Shown here in pieces: positions 53,408 to 53,463 of a stretch of 53,463 bases of DNA. Location of the stretch: assembly GCF_016924755.1 (NCBI RefSeq), contig NZ_JAFFJX010000027.1, positions 1 to 53,463 of the forward strand. Direction: 5' to 3'. The position numbers and the translations under genes were made by a program. Each line of letters starts with the position of its first letter. Within the stretch, counting starts at the first letter, position 1. This stretch comes from Longitalea arenae (lineage in GTDB: Bacteria > Bacteroidota > Bacteroidia > Chitinophagales > Chitinophagaceae). The notes beneath the pieces are model-generated. The model did no database searches, had not been told where the DNA came from, and worked only from the letters and a program-made list of their open reading frames with translations.

Positions 53408-53463
53408 ATGACTAAGAAGGAATTGACTCTTAAAATCGTCCATCCCCATGCTGCTGGTATCGA
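53408..53463 (+). mobile_element. IS110-family transposase, N-terminal 18 codons (cut by window end)
   Basis: ATG 53408 opens a frame MTKKELTLKIVHPHAAGI that runs off the window. VHPHAAGID is the typical start of the IS110/IS1111 DEDD transposase, where the next residue would be the first catalytic Asp (GID); the window ends after the first two bases, ga, of that codon. It is preceded by a structured non-coding leader. Only 18 residues are visible, so confidence rests on the recognisable motif. Confidence 0.7.

Overview
The window looks like a chromosomal segment from a Bacteroidota bacterium, most likely family Chitinophagaceae (Chitinophaga/Niastella-like). Evidence: two SusC/SusD pairs, a hybrid-two-component-type sensor with Reg_prop/Y_Y_Y domains, a FecI/FecR-type sigma/anti-sigma pair, DUF6266, DUF6934 and DUF3823 proteins, SPII-type lipoproteins, few Shine-Dalgarno sites, and TAnnTTTG-type promoter boxes. 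The assignment is by recognition of families; no search was run.

Region 1 (1-26562) starts with the 3' end of a 5S rRNA gene and its terminator, so it lies directly downstream of an rRNA operon. A polysaccharide utilization locus follows: GH125 alpha-mannosidase, a DUF6528 lipoprotein, GH78 alpha-L-rhamnosidase, a sensor kinase and AraC-type response regulator encoded as two genes (a split HTCS), a divergent SusC-SusD-DUF3823 operon, then GH2, GH127 and GH29 enzymes. The implied substrate is a branched heteroglycan with rhamnose, arabinofuranose, fucose and a galactoside or glucuronide (pectin- or gum-like). Between GH29 and a PL6 polysaccharide lyase sits a visibly AT-rich insert with an OLD-family nuclease and a decayed DUF433/DUF5615 toxin-antitoxin pair. 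The intergenic gaps carry several kinds of short repeats: a 7-bp tandem array, paired palindromes and a 9-bp array.

Region 2 (26577-30900) holds a BlaI-type repressor with a perfect palindromic operator, a BlaR1-like M56 peptidase whose C-terminus resembles the gliding/T9SS protein GldM, and a tandem pair of DUF6266 genes.

Region 3 (30886-39913) is accessory: a large NACHT NTPase with an N-terminal PD-(D/E)xK nuclease (a likely anti-phage NLR), three small very basic proteins in a row, a glutamine cyclotransferase lipoprotein, a DUF6934 gene overlapping a 52-codon ORF, a tight operon of a membrane coiled-coil protein and a VWA-like protein broken into two frames, and a DUF6804-like membrane protein.

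Region 4 (40923-52958) is a second SusCD locus controlled by ECF sigma/anti-sigma and ending in a thioredoxin-fold protein and an S9 peptidase, which suggests peptide rather than glycan use. Its SusC gene changes base composition sharply near 44040, as if the barrel half and everything downstream came from an AT-rich donor. The window ends in the first 18 codons of an IS110-family transposase, preceded by a hairpin-containing leader where an IS110 bridge RNA could lie.
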